Assembly: GCF_003952945.1 (NCBI RefSeq)
Contig: NZ_QXGK01000001.1
Location: 233,448-297,447 of the forward strand
From: Bifidobacterium samirii
GTDB lineage: Bacteria > Actinomycetota > Actinomycetes > Actinomycetales > Bifidobacteriaceae
Length of the DNA stretch: 64,000 bases
Reading direction: 5' to 3'
Shown here: in pieces, positions 25,422 to 34,461 of the stretch
Position numbering within the stretch: the stretch's first letter is position 1
Layout of the letters: every line of letters starts with the position of its first letter
The notes under the pieces: model-generated
What the model was told of the DNA's origin: nothing
Databases searched by the model: none
The model's input: only the letters and a program-made list of their open reading frames with translations
Program-made: the position numbers and the translations under genes

Positions 25422-28400
25422 ATGAGACCACACCGAGCACGAGCCGCCCTGGGAGGGCTGCTCGCCACGGCCACCCTGCTGGGCCTGTCATTGACGGGAT
25501 TCACCGCGCAGGCCGCCGACAACAATCTGGCGCTGGGCAAACCCGTCACGGCCAGCGAATACGAAGTCGATTCCACATCCCCCGCCAAAGCCGTCGACGG
25601 CGACCTCGCCACCCGCTGGGGCACCTCGCAGAACAAGGCCGCCGGCGAATGGATCGACATCGACCTGCAAGGCGAGCAGACCGTCCGCCAGATCGACATC
25701 GACTTCGAGCGCACCGACGCCGGGCAGAACATCACCGGCTATCAGGTCGAGCTCAAGGAAGGCGGCCAGTACACGACGGTGTACACCAAGAACGAGCGCG
25801 CGGCCCAGCATGAGGCGATCACGCTCGACGAGGACCATACGGCCACGAACGTCAAGGTCACGATCCTGAACGCCGACGGCGGCACCCTCAACTGGGTGAA
25901 CGTGGGCATCAACGAGATCTCCGTCTACCCGACCGTGCACGAGGAGGTGATCGACACCCCCGACACGAACCACATGCTCAACGCCACGATGACGGCGTCC
26001 AGCAGCGAAGCCGCCACACTGGGACCGGAGAAGGCCATCGACCAGAACCGCACCGACCGCGCCAACCGCTGGGCCAGCGACTACGAGACGCCGTCCGGCA
26101 TCTGGCTGCAGGGCGCTTTCGCCCAGCCGACGCTCATCAAGGACATCCGCGTCTACTTCTTCCACCGTGACGCGGCGCCGATGCCGTCGAACGTCATCAG
26201 CTTCGACGTGACCTACACCGACATCGACGGCAACAAGCAGACCGCCAAGGCCACGTGGACGATGGACGCCGACGGCGACGGCTACGCCACCGACGCCGTC
26301 ATCCAGCTCGACGAGGCGATCACCGCCCGCGCAATCAGACTGGAGAACTTCGCCATCGGCAAGGGCAGCTGGAACAACGTGAGCGTCGCCGAATGGGAGG
26401 TCTACTCCAACGACCAGGCCAAGCCGGGCGCGACGCTCTCCAGCGTCGTCGCCGCGCTGGAAGGCGACCATCGCACCATCGGCACCGACGTGGACACGCT
26501 GCCCATGCCGACGCTGCCCGACGGATTCACCGCCGCATTCAACGGCGCCGACTACGAGCAGCTCATCGCCGCCGACGGCACCATCGACCACCCGCTGACG
26601 GACCGCACCGTGCAGGTCGCGTACGTCGTCACCGACACGGCGACCGGCGAGACCGCCACCACCTCCGACATCCCGTACGTGGTGCAGGGCACCACGACGC
26701 AGGCCGAAGGCATGAACGCCAAGCCGGCCATCATCCCCGAGATCGCCGAATGGCATTCCGACAGCACCGACTCGCTGCCGCGGACCGCCATCGACACCGT
26801 CGTCTACGACGATCCGTCGCTCAAGGCCGTCGTCGACGAATTCGTGCTCGACTACGCCGATTTCACCGGCGTCACGCTGACCGCCGTGCAGGGCGACGCC
26901 CGCGCCGGCGCGTTCAACTTCTCGCTGACCGGCGCGAACCAGCTCGGCGACGAAGGCTACACGCTCGACATCGCCGCCGACCGCATGACCGCCGCCTCGC
27001 AGAGCGTCACCGGCAACATGTACGCGATGCAGACGATCCTGCAGATGACCCGCCAGGATGCGAGCGCCTTCCCCATCGGCTCCATGCGCGACTATCCGCG
27101 CTTCGAGGTGCGCGGCTTCCTCATGGACGTGGCGCGCAAGCCCGTGTCGCTGGAGATGATGCGCGAGGTGACCCGCACGATGCGCTACTACAAGATGAAC
27201 GATTTCCAGGCGCATCTGTCCGACAACTACATCTTCCTGGAGAACTACGGCAAGGGCGAGAACGAGAACGAGGCGTTCAAGGCGTATGACGCGTTCCGTC
27301 TGGAGTCGAGCCTGACCAACGAGGCGGGCGAATCCCCGACCGCCGAGGACTATGCCATCTCCAAGGCCGACTTCCAGGAGTTCATCCGCAGCGAGCGCGC
27401 GCTGGGCATGAACATCGTGCCCGAGATCGACGTGCCCGCGCACGCGAACTCGTTCACGAAGGTGTGGCCTGAGCTGATGGTGAAGAACAAGGTGTCGCCG
27501 ATCAACGCCCGCCGGCCGCTCATCGACCATCTCGACGTGTCCAAGCCGGAGACGATCGCCAAGATCAAGGAGATCTTCGACGACTACACCACGGGAGACG
27601 ATCCGACCTTCGATGCGCAGACCACCGTGCATATCGGCGCCGACGAGTTCCTCGCCGACTACACCGCGTACCGCGAGTTCATCAACGAGCTGGTGCCCTA
27701 CGTCAAGCAGACGAACACGGTGCGCGAGTGGGGCGGCCTGACCTGGATCGACGACCACAAGACCGAGATCGCGCCCGAGGCCATCGAGGACGTGCAGATC
27801 AACCTGTGGTCGAGCGACTGGTCCGACGGCCTGCAGATGTACGAGATGGGCTACGATCTGATCAACACGATCGACGACTACGGCTACATGGTGCCCAATG
27901 GCAACCTCGGCCGCGCCAACTCGTACGGCGACCGGCTCAACGTCAACCGCATCTTCAACAGCTTCGAGCCGAACCGGCTCAAGACCCGATCCGGCTACCG
28001 GTACGTGCCTTCGGGCGACGACCAGATGCTCGGCGCGGCCTTCGCGATCTGGAGCGACAACATCGACAAGAACGCGTCCGGATTGACCGAATCCGACCTG
28101 TACTGGCGCTTCTTCGACGCGATGCCGTACTACGCGGAGAAGACGTGGTCGCAGACCGGCAAGGAGAAGGGCAGTGCGGATGCGCTCGCCGCCCTTGCCG
28201 ATCAGCAGGGCACCGGTCCGCGCACCAACCCCTACTATCAGGCCGACAGTGTGGATGATGCCTACGCCAGCTACGATTTCGAGCAGGACGGCGACGACAT
28301 CACCGCCAACGAGCGTGATCTGACGCTCGACGCCGCGTCCGTGGACGACGGCGAGCTGCGGCTCACCGGCGGTTCCAGCTACGCCACGACGCCGATCGAC

Positions 28401-30479
28401 CGGCTCGGCAACGGCAACGAGCTGACGTTCGACATCACGCTGAACAAGGCCGCCAAGCCCGGCGACATCCTGTTCGAGGCCGACGGCGCCTACGGCACGC
28501 ACGACCTGCGCATCATGGACGACGGCAGCCTCGGCTTCACCCGCGAACTGTACGACTATACGTTCGGCTACGAGCTGCCGGTCGGCAGGAAAGTCACGGT
28601 CACCATCGCCGTCGACCAGCAGTCGACGAAGCTGTACGTGGATGGCGAATACGTGGCCGACGCCACCGGCAGCTTCATCCACAACGGCATCGTGAAGAAG
28701 ACCGGCATCACCGCCGCGACCTTCGCCCTGCCGCTGCAGCGCATCGGCTCCACGACGCAGGCCATCGACGCGACGATCGACAACGTCGTCGTCAAGCCGA
28801 CCGCCGACGCCGTGGACGAGTACGACAAAACGGCGTGGACCGGCAAGACCGACAGCGAGACCGTATACGACGCGAAGGAGGGCCTGCTCACCTACGCCTT
28901 CGACAACAAGCCCGGCACGCACTGGCATTCCAACTGGCAGGGCGCGACCGACAAGCTGACCGGCAGCAACTCGTTCTACGCCGAGATCGACTTCGGACGC
29001 CAGTACGAGATCAACCAGTTCTCGTTCACGCCGCGCACCGACCAGGCCAGCGGACGGGTCACCAAGGCCGACCTGTACGTCAAGGCCGCCGAGGGCGACG
29101 AATGGACGAGGATCGCCGTCGATCAGACCTTCGCGAACGACGAGACCAAGAAGACCTTCATGTTCGACACCCGCAAGGTACGGTACGCCAGGTTCGTGGC
29201 CAAGGCGTCGAATGACGGGTGGGTCGCGGTCTCCGAATTCGACATCGCGAACAGGCCGGCCTCCACATACCGCGTGTTCGTCGCGGCCGATCCGGCCGAA
29301 GGCGGCGTCGTGACCGCGGCCGCGGGCGCGGCTGACGGCGCGGACGCGGGCGCCGCGCTCGACGTGACCGGCGGCACCGAAGTCACGGTCAGAGCCGAGG
29401 CGAACAAGGGATACACCTTCGCCGGCTGGTATCACGTCGGCGACGAACCGGTGTCCGAGGACGCCTCGTACACCTTCGCCGTCGAAGGGAACACCGCGTT
29501 GACGGCACGGTTCACCAAGGACGAGGTGCCGCCGGATCCCGAGCCGACCGACCCGGCCGACAAGACGGCCCTCGACCAGGCGATCGAGGCGGCCAAGGCC
29601 ATCGACCGCACTCTCTACACCGACGAGAGCCTCACCGTACTCGACGCGGCACTCGCCACCGCCGAGGAACTGTCCGCCAGGACCGACGCCACCCAGGCCG
29701 AGGTCGACGCGGCCGCCAAGGCATTGCAGAACGCGATCGACGGACTGGAGGAACGTCCCGTGACCCCGCCGGACCCCGAGCCGACCGACCCCGCCGACAA
29801 GACGGCCCTCGACCAGGCGATCGCCGCAGCCAAGGCCATCGACCGCAGCCTCTACACCGACGACAGCCTCACCGCACTCGACGCCGCACTCGCCACCGCC
29901 GAGGAACTGTCCGCCAAGACCGACGCCGCCCAGGCCGACGTCGATGCGGCGGCCACGGCATTGCAGAATGCGATCGACGAACTCAAGGAGCGCCCCGTGA
30001 CCCCGCCGGATCCCGAGCCGACCGATCCGGCCGACAAGACGGCCCTCGACAAGGCGATCGAGGCGGCCAAGGCCATCGACCGCGCCCTCTACACCGACGA
30101 CAGCCTCGCCACACTCGACGCCGCACTCGCCACCGCCGAGGAGACGACCGCCAGGACCGACGCCGCACAGGCCGACGTCGACGCGGCCGCCAAGACGCTG
30201 CAGGCCGCGATCGACGGACTGGAGAAGAAGGATGACGGTCCCGACACTCCCGTCACACCGGATCCCGGTGACGGGGACGGCGACGACAAGCCGGGTACCG
30301 GGGACAAACCGGGCGATACCGCCAAGCCCGATACCAAGCCCGGCACCGACAAGCCCGCCAAGCCCGGCGCCACCAGGCCGGGATTGACGAACACCGGTTC
30401 GGCGGTCGCCGGCATGGGATTGGCCGTAATCGTGCTGGCGGGTCTCGCCGGCGTGATCATCTGGCGTCGCCGCGCCTGA
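25422..30479 (+). CDS. Multidomain cell-surface GH20 hexosaminidase (lacto-N-biosidase-like)
   Basis: GH20 enzymes release N-acetylhexosamine or lacto-N-biose from host glycans and milk oligosaccharides by substrate-assisted catalysis. The 1685-residue protein has a signal peptide ending near AQA-A. Two F5/8-type (CBM32-like) domains follow (about 30-170 and 175-330). The GH20 core (about 440-930) has the catalytic pair D741-E742 in HIGADEF, plus EIDVPAHANSF. Next come a LamG-like domain (about 947-1126), a third F5/8-like domain (1130-1280), an InlB-type repeat region (1283-1367) and three 79-residue FIVAR repeats (1371-1605). A Pro/Gly/Asp linker leads to LTNTG (1655-1659), a helix and RRRA, a variant sortase or membrane anchor. 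The start at 25422 follows GGAGAG. Substrate (LNB or GlcNAc/GalNAc) cannot be fixed from motifs. Confidence 0.88.
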   Translation: MRPHRARAALGGLLATATLLGLSLTGFTAQAADNNLALGKPVTASEYEVDSTSPAKAVDGDLATRWGTSQNKAAGEWIDIDLQGEQTVRQIDIDFERTDAGQNITGYQVELKEGGQYTTVYTKNERAAQHEAITLDEDHTATNVKVTILNADGGTLNWVNVGINEISVYPTVHEEVIDTPDTNHMLNATMTASSSEAATLGPEKAIDQNRTDRANRWASDYETPSGIWLQGAFAQPTLIKDIRVYFFHRDAAPMPSNVISFDVTYTDIDGNKQTAKATWTMDADGDGYATDAVIQLDEAITARAIRLENFAIGKGSWNNVSVAEWEVYSNDQAKPGATLSSVVAALEGDHRTIGTDVDTLPMPTLPDGFTAAFNGADYEQLIAADGTIDHPLTDRTVQVAYVVTDTATGETATTSDIPYVVQGTTTQAEGMNAKPAIIPEIAEWHSDSTDSLPRTAIDTVVYDDPSLKAVVDEFVLDYADFTGVTLTAVQGDARAGAFNFSLTGANQLGDEGYTLDIAADRMTAASQSVTGNMYAMQTILQMTRQDASAFPIGSMRDYPRFEVRGFLMDVARKPVSLEMMREVTRTMRYYKMNDFQAHLSDNYIFLENYGKGENENEAFKAYDAFRLESSLTNEAGESPTAEDYAISKADFQEFIRSERALGMNIVPEIDVPAHANSFTKVWPELMVKNKVSPINARRPLIDHLDVSKPETIAKIKEIFDDYTTGDDPTFDAQTTVHIGADEFLADYTAYREFINELVPYVKQTNTVREWGGLTWIDDHKTEIAPEAIEDVQINLWSSDWSDGLQMYEMGYDLINTIDDYGYMVPNGNLGRANSYGDRLNVNRIFNSFEPNRLKTRSGYRYVPSGDDQMLGAAFAIWSDNIDKNASGLTESDLYWRFFDAMPYYAEKTWSQTGKEKGSADALAALADQQGTGPRTNPYYQADSVDDAYASYDFEQDGDDITANERDLTLDAASVDDGELRLTGGSSYATTPIDRLGNGNELTFDITLNKAAKPGDILFEADGAYGTHDLRIMDDGSLGFTRELYDYTFGYELPVGRKVTVTIAVDQQSTKLYVDGEYVADATGSFIHNGIVKKTGITAATFALPLQRIGSTTQAIDATIDNVVVKPTADAVDEYDKTAWTGKTDSETVYDAKEGLLTYAFDNKPGTHWHSNWQGATDKLTGSNSFYAEIDFGRQYEINQFSFTPRTDQASGRVTKADLYVKAAEGDEWTRIAVDQTFANDETKKTFMFDTRKVRYARFVAKASNDGWVAVSEFDIANRPASTYRVFVAADPAEGGVVTAAAGAADGADAGAALDVTGGTEVTVRAEANKGYTFAGWYHVGDEPVSEDASYTFAVEGNTALTARFTKDEVPPDPEPTDPADKTALDQAIEAAKAIDRTLYTDESLTVLDAALATAEELSARTDATQAEVDAAAKALQNAIDGLEERPVTPPDPEPTDPADKTALDQAIAAAKAIDRSLYTDDSLTALDAALATAEELSAKTDAAQADVDAAATALQNAIDELKERPVTPPDPEPTDPADKTALDKAIEAAKAIDRALYTDDSLATLDAALATAEETTARTDAAQADVDAAAKTLQAAIDGLEKKDDGPDTPVTPDPGDGDGDDKPGTGDKPGDTAKPDTKPGTDKPAKPGATRPGLTNTGSAVAGMGLAVIVLAGLAGVIIWRRRA
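29532..30235 (+). repeat. Three tandem FIVAR repeats within the GH20 gene
   Basis: Units begin at 29532, 29769 and 30006, a 237-base (79-codon) period. Each starts PDPEPTDPADKTALD and contains DAALATAEE. Similarity at DNA level is high, so copy number may vary by recombination. They probably act as spacers lifting the catalytic domains from the wall. Confidence 0.9.
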
Positions 30480-30509
30480 TCGGCGACGCGGCCGCTCACC
30501 GGCAACGAT

Positions 30510-30546
30510 GAAGGCCGGCCCTGCACGATGTGCGGGGCCGGCCTTC
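30510..30546 (+). terminator. GH20 gene terminator
   Basis: A long stem (GAAGGCCGGCCC.GCA / TGC.GGGCCGGCCTTC) lies 30 bases after the GH20 stop codon. It can work in both directions and faces the rplQ terminator. Confidence 0.8.
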
Positions 30547-30589
30547 TGCAATCACCGAACAATCACCGGACCGTAGCGAAAACGGGTAT

Positions 30590-30626
30590 GGAAAAGGGTC
30601 GGAACCCGGATGGGATTCCGACCCTT
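30590..30626 (-). terminator. Terminator of the rpoA-rplQ transcript
   Basis: On the minus strand, AAGGGTCGGAA / TTCCGACCCTT forms an 11-bp stem followed by TTTT, about 25 bases after the rplQ stop. Confidence 0.85.
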
Positions 30627-30650
30627 CACGTCGTTGTCAGCGAGTCAGGC

Positions 30651-31121
30651 TCACTCGGCGTTCTCAGCCGGGGCCTCGGCCTCGACCGGAGCCTCGACGA
30701 CGGCTTCCTCGGCGACCTTGACGGCGGCTTCGGCTTCCTTCACGACGGCCTTCTTCGGGGAGACCGGCTCGGTGACCAGCTCGATGATGGCGGCCGGAGC
30801 GGAATCGCCCTTACGCGGGGTGATCTTCACGATGCGGGTGTAGCCGCCCTCGCGCTGCTCCATCTGCTCGGCGATCTCGGTGAAGAGCTTGTGCACGACG
30901 GACTTGTTGCGGATCACGCGCAGGACGCGACGGCGGGAGTGCAGGTCGCCGCGCTTCGCGAAGGTGATCAGGCGCTCGGCCAGCGGACGGAGGCGCTTGG
31001 CCTTCGGCAGCGTGGTGACGATGCGGCCGTTCTGGAACAGGCTGGTGGCCATGTTCGCGAGCATGAGGCGCTCGTGGGCCGGGCTGGAAGCCAGGCGCGG
31101 GCCCTTCTTCGGGGTAGGCAT
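30651..31121 (-). CDS. rplQ: 50S ribosomal protein L17
   Basis: L17 binds 23S rRNA near the peptide exit region. The first 118 residues are the conserved fold ([25 protein letters not shown]..., [41 protein letters not shown]). The 156-residue protein ends in an Ala/Glu/Val-rich acidic tail, common in Actinobacteria. It ends the alpha operon, closely after rpoA, and is followed by a terminator. Confidence 0.97.
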   Translation of the reverse strand: MPTPKKGPRLASSPAHERLMLANMATSLFQNGRIVTTLPKAKRLRPLAERLITFAKRGDLHSRRRVLRVIRNKSVVHKLFTEIAEQMEQREGGYTRIVKITPRKGDSAPAAIIELVTEPVSPKKAVVKEAEAAVKVAEEAVVEAPVEAEAPAENAE

Positions 31122-31217
31122 AGTAAGTAACTCCTTGGGGAAGCCCCGCCGCGCTCAGGTGGGCATATGCCCGAACATCCGGGCGCGGCGAAGCGGTTGG
31201 GTTTCAAAGGGGGCGGA

Positions 31218-32213
31218 TCACTCGTCTTCCGGCGAGTAGAAGGTGCCGCCTTCGAGGTTGGTGGCGTCGAAGCCCAGCGGCGAGGCCTTGAGCGACAGAC
31301 CCAGGGTCTGCAGCTTCTCCTTGACCTCATCGATCGACTTCATGCCGAAATTGCGGATGTCGAGCAGGTCCTGCTCGGTGTGGGCGACCAGCTCGCCGAT
31401 GGTGTGGATCTGCTCGCGCTTCAGGCAGTTGTAGCTGCGCTGGGTCAGGTTCAGATCCTCGATCGGCACGGCCATCTCCGGGTTGGATTCCTCGGCGACC
31501 GGGGCCGGGCCGACCTCGACGCCTTCGGCCTGGACGTTGAGCTCACGGCACAGGCCGAAGAGCTCCACCAGGGTCGAACCGGCGGAGGCGACCGCGTCAC
31601 GCGGCGAGATGGCGGGCTTGGTCTCCACGTCCAGGATGAGCTTGTCGAAGTCCGTGCGCTGTTCCACGCGGGTGGCCTCGACCTTGTAGCTCACCTTGAG
31701 CACCGGGGAGTAGATCGAGTCGACCGGGATGCGGCCGATCTCGTCGGTGTCCTGCTTGTTCATCTGGGCCGGGACGTAACCGCGGCCACGCTCGACGGTG
31801 AACTCGATCTCGAGTTCGCCGTCCTCGGCGAGGGTCGCGATATGCATCTCGGGATTGGCGATGGTCACGCCTGCCGGCGGGGTGATGTCACCCGCGGTGG
31901 CCTCGCCTTCGCCGCTCTTGCGCAGATACATGACGACCGGTTCGTCGTACTCGCTGGTGAGCACGATGCCCTTGATGTTGAGCAGGATCTCGGTCACGTC
32001 CTCCACGACGCCCGGCAGAGTGGTGAACTCGTGCAGGGCACCGGAGATGCGGACCGAAGTCACGGCGGCACCCGGAATCGAGCTCAGGAGGGTTCGGCGC
32101 AGCGAGTTGCCAAGCGTATAGCCGAAGCCCGGCTCCAGCGGCTCGATGGTGAAGCGGGAGCGCTGCGGATTGAGGACTTCCTCGGTCAGGGTCGGACGCT
32201 GTGCGATAAGCAC
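31218..32213 (-). CDS. rpoA: DNA-directed RNA polymerase subunit alpha
   Basis: The alpha subunit nucleates polymerase assembly and contacts UP elements and activators. The 331-residue protein starts [14 protein letters not shown]. Its N-terminal dimerisation domain shows [23 protein letters not shown] linker rich in Glu/Pro (about 225-245) leads to the C-terminal DNA-binding domain ([22 protein letters not shown]...[13 protein letters not shown]). It lies directly after rpsK; rpsD, found here in many bacteria, is absent from the window. Confidence 0.98.
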   Translation of the reverse strand: MLIAQRPTLTEEVLNPQRSRFTIEPLEPGFGYTLGNSLRRTLLSSIPGAAVTSVRISGALHEFTTLPGVVEDVTEILLNIKGIVLTSEYDEPVVMYLRKSGEGEATAGDITPPAGVTIANPEMHIATLAEDGELEIEFTVERGRGYVPAQMNKQDTDEIGRIPVDSIYSPVLKVSYKVEATRVEQRTDFDKLILDVETKPAISPRDAVASAGSTLVELFGLCRELNVQAEGVEVGPAPVAEESNPEMAVPIEDLNLTQRSYNCLKREQIHTIGELVAHTEQDLLDIRNFGMKSIDEVKEKLQTLGLSLKASPLGFDATNLEGGTFYSPEDE

Positions 32214-32295
32214 TATGGTATCCTTTCAGCTTTTCTGGTCGGTGGTGCACTCACCGGCCAGGCAAGCGGCTTTGGATTATTTGCTCTGTCTGTGC

Positions 32296-32694
32296 TCAGA
32301 CGCGACGACGCTTCGGCGGACGAACGCCGTTGTGCGCCTGCGGGGTGACGTCGGTGATGGAACCGACCTCGAGGCCAGCGGACTGCAGGGAGCGGATGGC
32401 GGTCTCACGACCGGAACCCGGGCCCTTGACGAACACGTCGACCTTCTTCAGACCGTGCTCCATCGCCTTGCGGGCGGCGGACTCGGCAGCCATGCCGGCG
32501 GCGTACGGCGTCGACTTACGGGAGCCCTTGAATCCGACATCGCCACCGGAAGCCCAGGACACGACAGCGCCGGACGGATCGGTGATCGAGATGATCGTGT
32601 TGTTGAAGGTGGACTTGATATGCGCCTGCCCGACCGGGATCGACTTGCGATCACGGCGACGCGGCTTGCGCGCGGCTTGCTTTTGAGCGGCCAT
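32296..32694 (-). CDS. rpsK: 30S ribosomal protein S11
   Basis: S11 forms part of the 30S platform and the E site. The 132-residue protein has a short basic N terminus, then [44 protein letters not shown] split over the conserved fold, and ends [16 protein letters not shown]. It sits between rpsM and rpoA in the alpha operon. Confidence 0.98.
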   Translation of the reverse strand: MAAQKQAARKPRRRDRKSIPVGQAHIKSTFNNTIISITDPSGAVVSWASGGDVGFKGSRKSTPYAAGMAAESAARKAMEHGLKKVDVFVKGPGSGRETAIRSLQSAGLEVGSITDVTPQAHNGVRPPKRRRV

Positions 32695-32777
32695 TGATCC
32701 TCGTTTCCTATTAACGAATGAATTTGCTTGTCCGGACGATGGAACTCACGTCCCGTGGCCCGGATCTCGCCACCGGA

Positions 32778-33155
32778 CTACTTGGTGGCCTTCTTCTTTC
32801 CGGCGACCGTGCGCTTCGGGCCCTTGCGGGTGCGGGCGTTGGTCTTGGTGCGCTGGCCGCGCACGGGCAGACCCTTGCGATGACGCATGCCCTGATAGCA
32901 GTTGATCTGGATCTTACGACGGATGTCCGCGTCGATCTCACGACGCAGATCGCCCTCGATCTTGTAGTTACCCTCGAGATAGTCACGCAGCGTGATCAGC
33001 TGCTCATCCGTCAGATCCTTGACGCGGATGTCCGGGTTGATACCGGTCGCGGCAAGCGTTTCCTTCGCACGAGTGCGACCCACACCGAAGATGTAGGTGA
33101 GGGCGATTTCAATGCGCTTCTCATTGGGGATGTCGACTCCGGCAAGACGTGCCAT
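32778..33155 (-). CDS. rpsM: 30S ribosomal protein S13
   Basis: S13 is at the top of the 30S head and contacts the P-site tRNA. The 125-residue protein starts [21 protein letters not shown] and carries [11 protein letters not shown] and [20 protein letters not shown] near its tail. The ATG at 33155 was chosen over one 33 bases upstream because it gives the standard N terminus. Confidence 0.98.
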   Translation of the reverse strand: MARLAGVDIPNEKRIEIALTYIFGVGRTRAKETLAATGINPDIRVKDLTDEQLITLRDYLEGNYKIEGDLRREIDADIRRKIQINCYQGMRHRKGLPVRGQRTKTNARTRKGPKRTVAGKKKATK

Positions 33156-33300
33156 TGCGATTCCTTCTATGTTCCGCAGGTCGTGCACCGAGTCGTCCGG
33201 TCTCCCGGCCCGGGCCTGCGAACCCGGGGTTCAGCCGTTCTTTTCCCGAGGGAAGAAACGGTCGTGACTCAGCGCCTTTCTGTGTGCCGCTGGATCTGTC

Positions 33301-33414
33301 TCAGCCCTGGCGCTGCTTGTGGCGCGGGTTGATGCAGATCACCATGACGCGGCCGTGACGACGGATCACGCGGCAGTTCTCGCAGATCCTCTTCACACTA
33401 GGGCTGACCTTCAT
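33301..33414 (-). CDS. rpmJ: 50S ribosomal protein L36
   Basis: This 37-codon gene encodes [20 protein letters not shown]... ending [10 protein letters not shown]. The zinc ligands C11, C14, C27 and H32 are all present, so this is the zinc-binding (C+) form. It lies between infA and rpsM, as in most bacteria. Confidence 0.97.
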   Translation of the reverse strand: MKVSPSVKRICENCRVIRRHGRVMVICINPRHKQRQG

Positions 33415-33439
33415 GGTTTTCCTTTTTGTGTTGTGTACC

Positions 33440-33658
33440 TTACTTGTATCGGTACGTAATGCGCCCGCGGTTCAGGTCGTAGGGGCTCATCTCAAGCACG
33501 ACGCGGTCCTGGGGCAGGATGCGGATGTAGTTCTTGCGCATCTTGCCGGAGATCGTCGCGAGCACGATGTGCTTGTTCTCGAGTTCGACGCGGAACATCG
33601 CGTTCGGCAGTGCTTCCACCACCTGACCTTCGACTTCAATCACACCGTCTTTTGCCAT
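33440..33658 (-). CDS. infA: Translation initiation factor IF-1
   Basis: IF-1 binds the 30S A site during initiation. The 72-residue OB-fold protein reads [20 protein letters not shown] at its start, then [32 protein letters not shown] in the core and ends RGRITYRYK. The ATG at 33658 gives the exact family length. It begins a new unit downstream of the adk terminator; no map gene lies between adk and infA. Confidence 0.98.
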   Translation of the reverse strand: MAKDGVIEVEGQVVEALPNAMFRVELENKHIVLATISGKMRKNYIRILPQDRVVLEMSPYDLNRGRITYRYK

Positions 33659-33730
33659 GAGTCCCTTTAATCCGTTCCTTGGGTCAATTACCGTTGACAT
33701 GTCCGAAGACACACCAACTTACAAATATAC

Positions 33731-33778
33731 ACGAAAAGCGGAGATGTGACACTCGGCGTGTCGTATCTCCGCTTTCGT
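33731..33778 (-). terminator. adk terminator
   Basis: A 12- to 13-bp stem (ACGAAAGCGGAGAT / ATCTCCGCTTTTCGT, minus strand) with a long loop lies about 65 bases after the adk stop and separates secY-adk from infA. Confidence 0.75.
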
Positions 33779-33843
33779 GACGGACTGTGTTATCCGGGTT
33801 TGCTATCCGATCGGCCGATCGTCCGATCGTCCGCTCGGGCCGA

Positions 33844-34404
33844 TCAGCCCAGCACCTCGACGATGGCGGCCTGGATGGCGTTGATCTCGCCGACGCCGTC
33901 GATGGCGACCAGCTGGCCGCGGTCGCGGTAGATGTCGAGCAGCGGCTCGGTCTCCTTGGCGTAGGTGGCCAGACGCTTGGCGATGGCCTCCGGGGTGTCG
34001 TCGGAGCGGCCCTGCTCGGCGGCGCGCTTGGCGATGCGCTCCATCAGCACCTCATGGTCGGCGTCGAGGGCGACGACCTTGTCGAGCGGGGTGCCCAGCT
34101 CGGCGAGCATCGCGTCGAGCGCCTCGACCTGGGAGGCGTTGCGCGGGTAGCCGTCGAGAATCCAGCCGCCCTGAGCGTCATCCATGGCCAGACGGTCCTT
34201 GACGATGGTGTTGGTCAGCTCGTCGGGGACCAGCTCGCCCTTGTCGGTGTACTTGAGCGCCTCGAGGCCCAGCTCGGTGCGGTTCTTGATGTTGTAGCGG
34301 AAGATGTCGCCGGTCGAGATGGCCGGGATGCCGTAGTGCTCGGCGAGCAGCGCGGCCTGGGTGCCCTTGCCCACGCCCTGGGGGCCCATGATGAGAAGAC
34401 GCAT
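33844..34404 (-). CDS. adk: Adenylate kinase
   Basis: Adenylate kinase catalyses ATP + AMP = 2 ADP. The 186-residue protein has the P-loop MGPQGVGKGTQ (K13), AMP-binding ISTGDIFRYN and DGYPRNASQVE, and the LID region reduced to a short SDDTPEAIAKRL, the short-type enzyme. It follows secY closely on the same strand, the usual arrangement. Confidence 0.97.
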   Translation of the reverse strand: MRLLIMGPQGVGKGTQAALLAEHYGIPAISTGDIFRYNIKNRTELGLEALKYTDKGELVPDELTNTIVKDRLAMDDAQGGWILDGYPRNASQVEALDAMLAELGTPLDKVVALDADHEVLMERIAKRAAEQGRSDDTPEAIAKRLATYAKETEPLLDIYRDRGQLVAIDGVGEINAIQAAIVEVLG

Positions 34405-34461
34405 GTCGTTTCCTTTCGTAGAAATGGCGGCGGCTCCCCTATGCGGGGAGCCGATGGGTCG

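Noticed and set aside
25488-30551. Very long open frame antisense to the GH20 gene
   Set aside because: It arises from GC-biased third codon positions on the coding strand, has no ribosome site or family resemblance, and the sense frame has a full domain set.
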